Shown here: positions 37,406 through 37,540 of the stretch, piece after piece | Numbering within the stretch: the first letter of the stretch is position 1 | Layout: each line of letters starts with the position of its first letter | DNA from: Seison nebaliae | Lineage: Eukaryota; Rotifera; Pararotatoria; Seisonacea; Seisonidae | Reading direction: 5' to 3' | DNA: 37,540 nucleotides | Assembly (NCBI GenBank): GCA_023231475.1 | Contig: JALJEE010003266.1 | Coordinates: 1-37,540 of the forward strand | The notes under the pieces: model-generated | What the model was told of the DNA's origin: nothing | Seen by the model: only the letters and a program-made list of their open reading frames with translations | The model's database searches: none | Translations under genes and position numbers: made by a program

Positions 37406-37540
37406 GCTGGTCGGCCTACGTAAAAGTCGATTATAATTATAGAGTGAGTGAGATTAAGGATGATATTATTAATTGAGGATCTTCAATTAAGTTTATCAAT
37501 CCGTTGAATAAAACTTGCGGAAGTACAATTGTTTTGTAAA

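Overview
This window looks like nuclear DNA of a small animal (metazoan) with a compact, AT-rich genome. The genes are animal in character: a SAM_PNT+ETS transcription factor, a TALE homeobox gene, a CIBAR1/FAM92 BAR protein, a neuropeptide-like precursor, ALG5, PCYT2 and AK3. The coding regions are cut by very short GT-AG introns, mostly 41-60 bases, and spliced frames rejoin exactly onto conserved protein families. Acceptors vary (TTTAG, ATAG, GAAG, AAAG), unlike the uniform TTTTCAG of nematodes. A mite or another miniaturised invertebrate would fit, but I cannot fix the taxon from sequence alone.

Layout, left to right: 3' part of a single-pass membrane protein gene with a long cytoplasmic tail (1-1926, +); an intronless FERM-domain gene (2641-4746, -), head-to-head with a CIBAR1/FAM92 BAR-domain gene (5085-6265, +); a 3-kb gene-poor stretch leading to a probable secreted neuropeptide precursor (9298-9810, +); AK3 adenylate kinase (10190-10981, +) and the proteasome deubiquitinase PSMD14/Rpn11 (11280-12529, +); intronless glutaminyl-peptide cyclotransferase (12644-13726, -); nine-exon PCYT2 (14722-16628, -); a UBE2N-like E2 (17628-18173, +); a divergent PBX-like homeobox gene (18512-19328, +); an extended short-chain dehydrogenase (20000-21311, +); a 2.5-kb gene-poor stretch; nine-exon ALG5 (23782-25165, +); a 4-kb gene-poor, repeat-rich stretch; the ETS factor (29120-33013, +); enolase (34066-35503, -); and an intronless orphan ORF (36377-37405, +).

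The genes do not form an operon or one pathway; this is ordinary mixed eukaryotic gene order. Loose themes are protein turnover (PSMD14, UBE2N-like E2, possible deubiquitinase-like orphan) and secretory-pathway or membrane metabolism (ALG5, PCYT2, cyclotransferase). The points of greatest interest are the two-cysteine peptide precursor with an allatostatin-C-like tail, the orphan ORF whose Cys and His regions resemble ubiquitin-specific protease boxes, and the reduced PBX-like homeobox protein. All gene models were built by hand from reading frames, splice signals and family recall; no database search was run.
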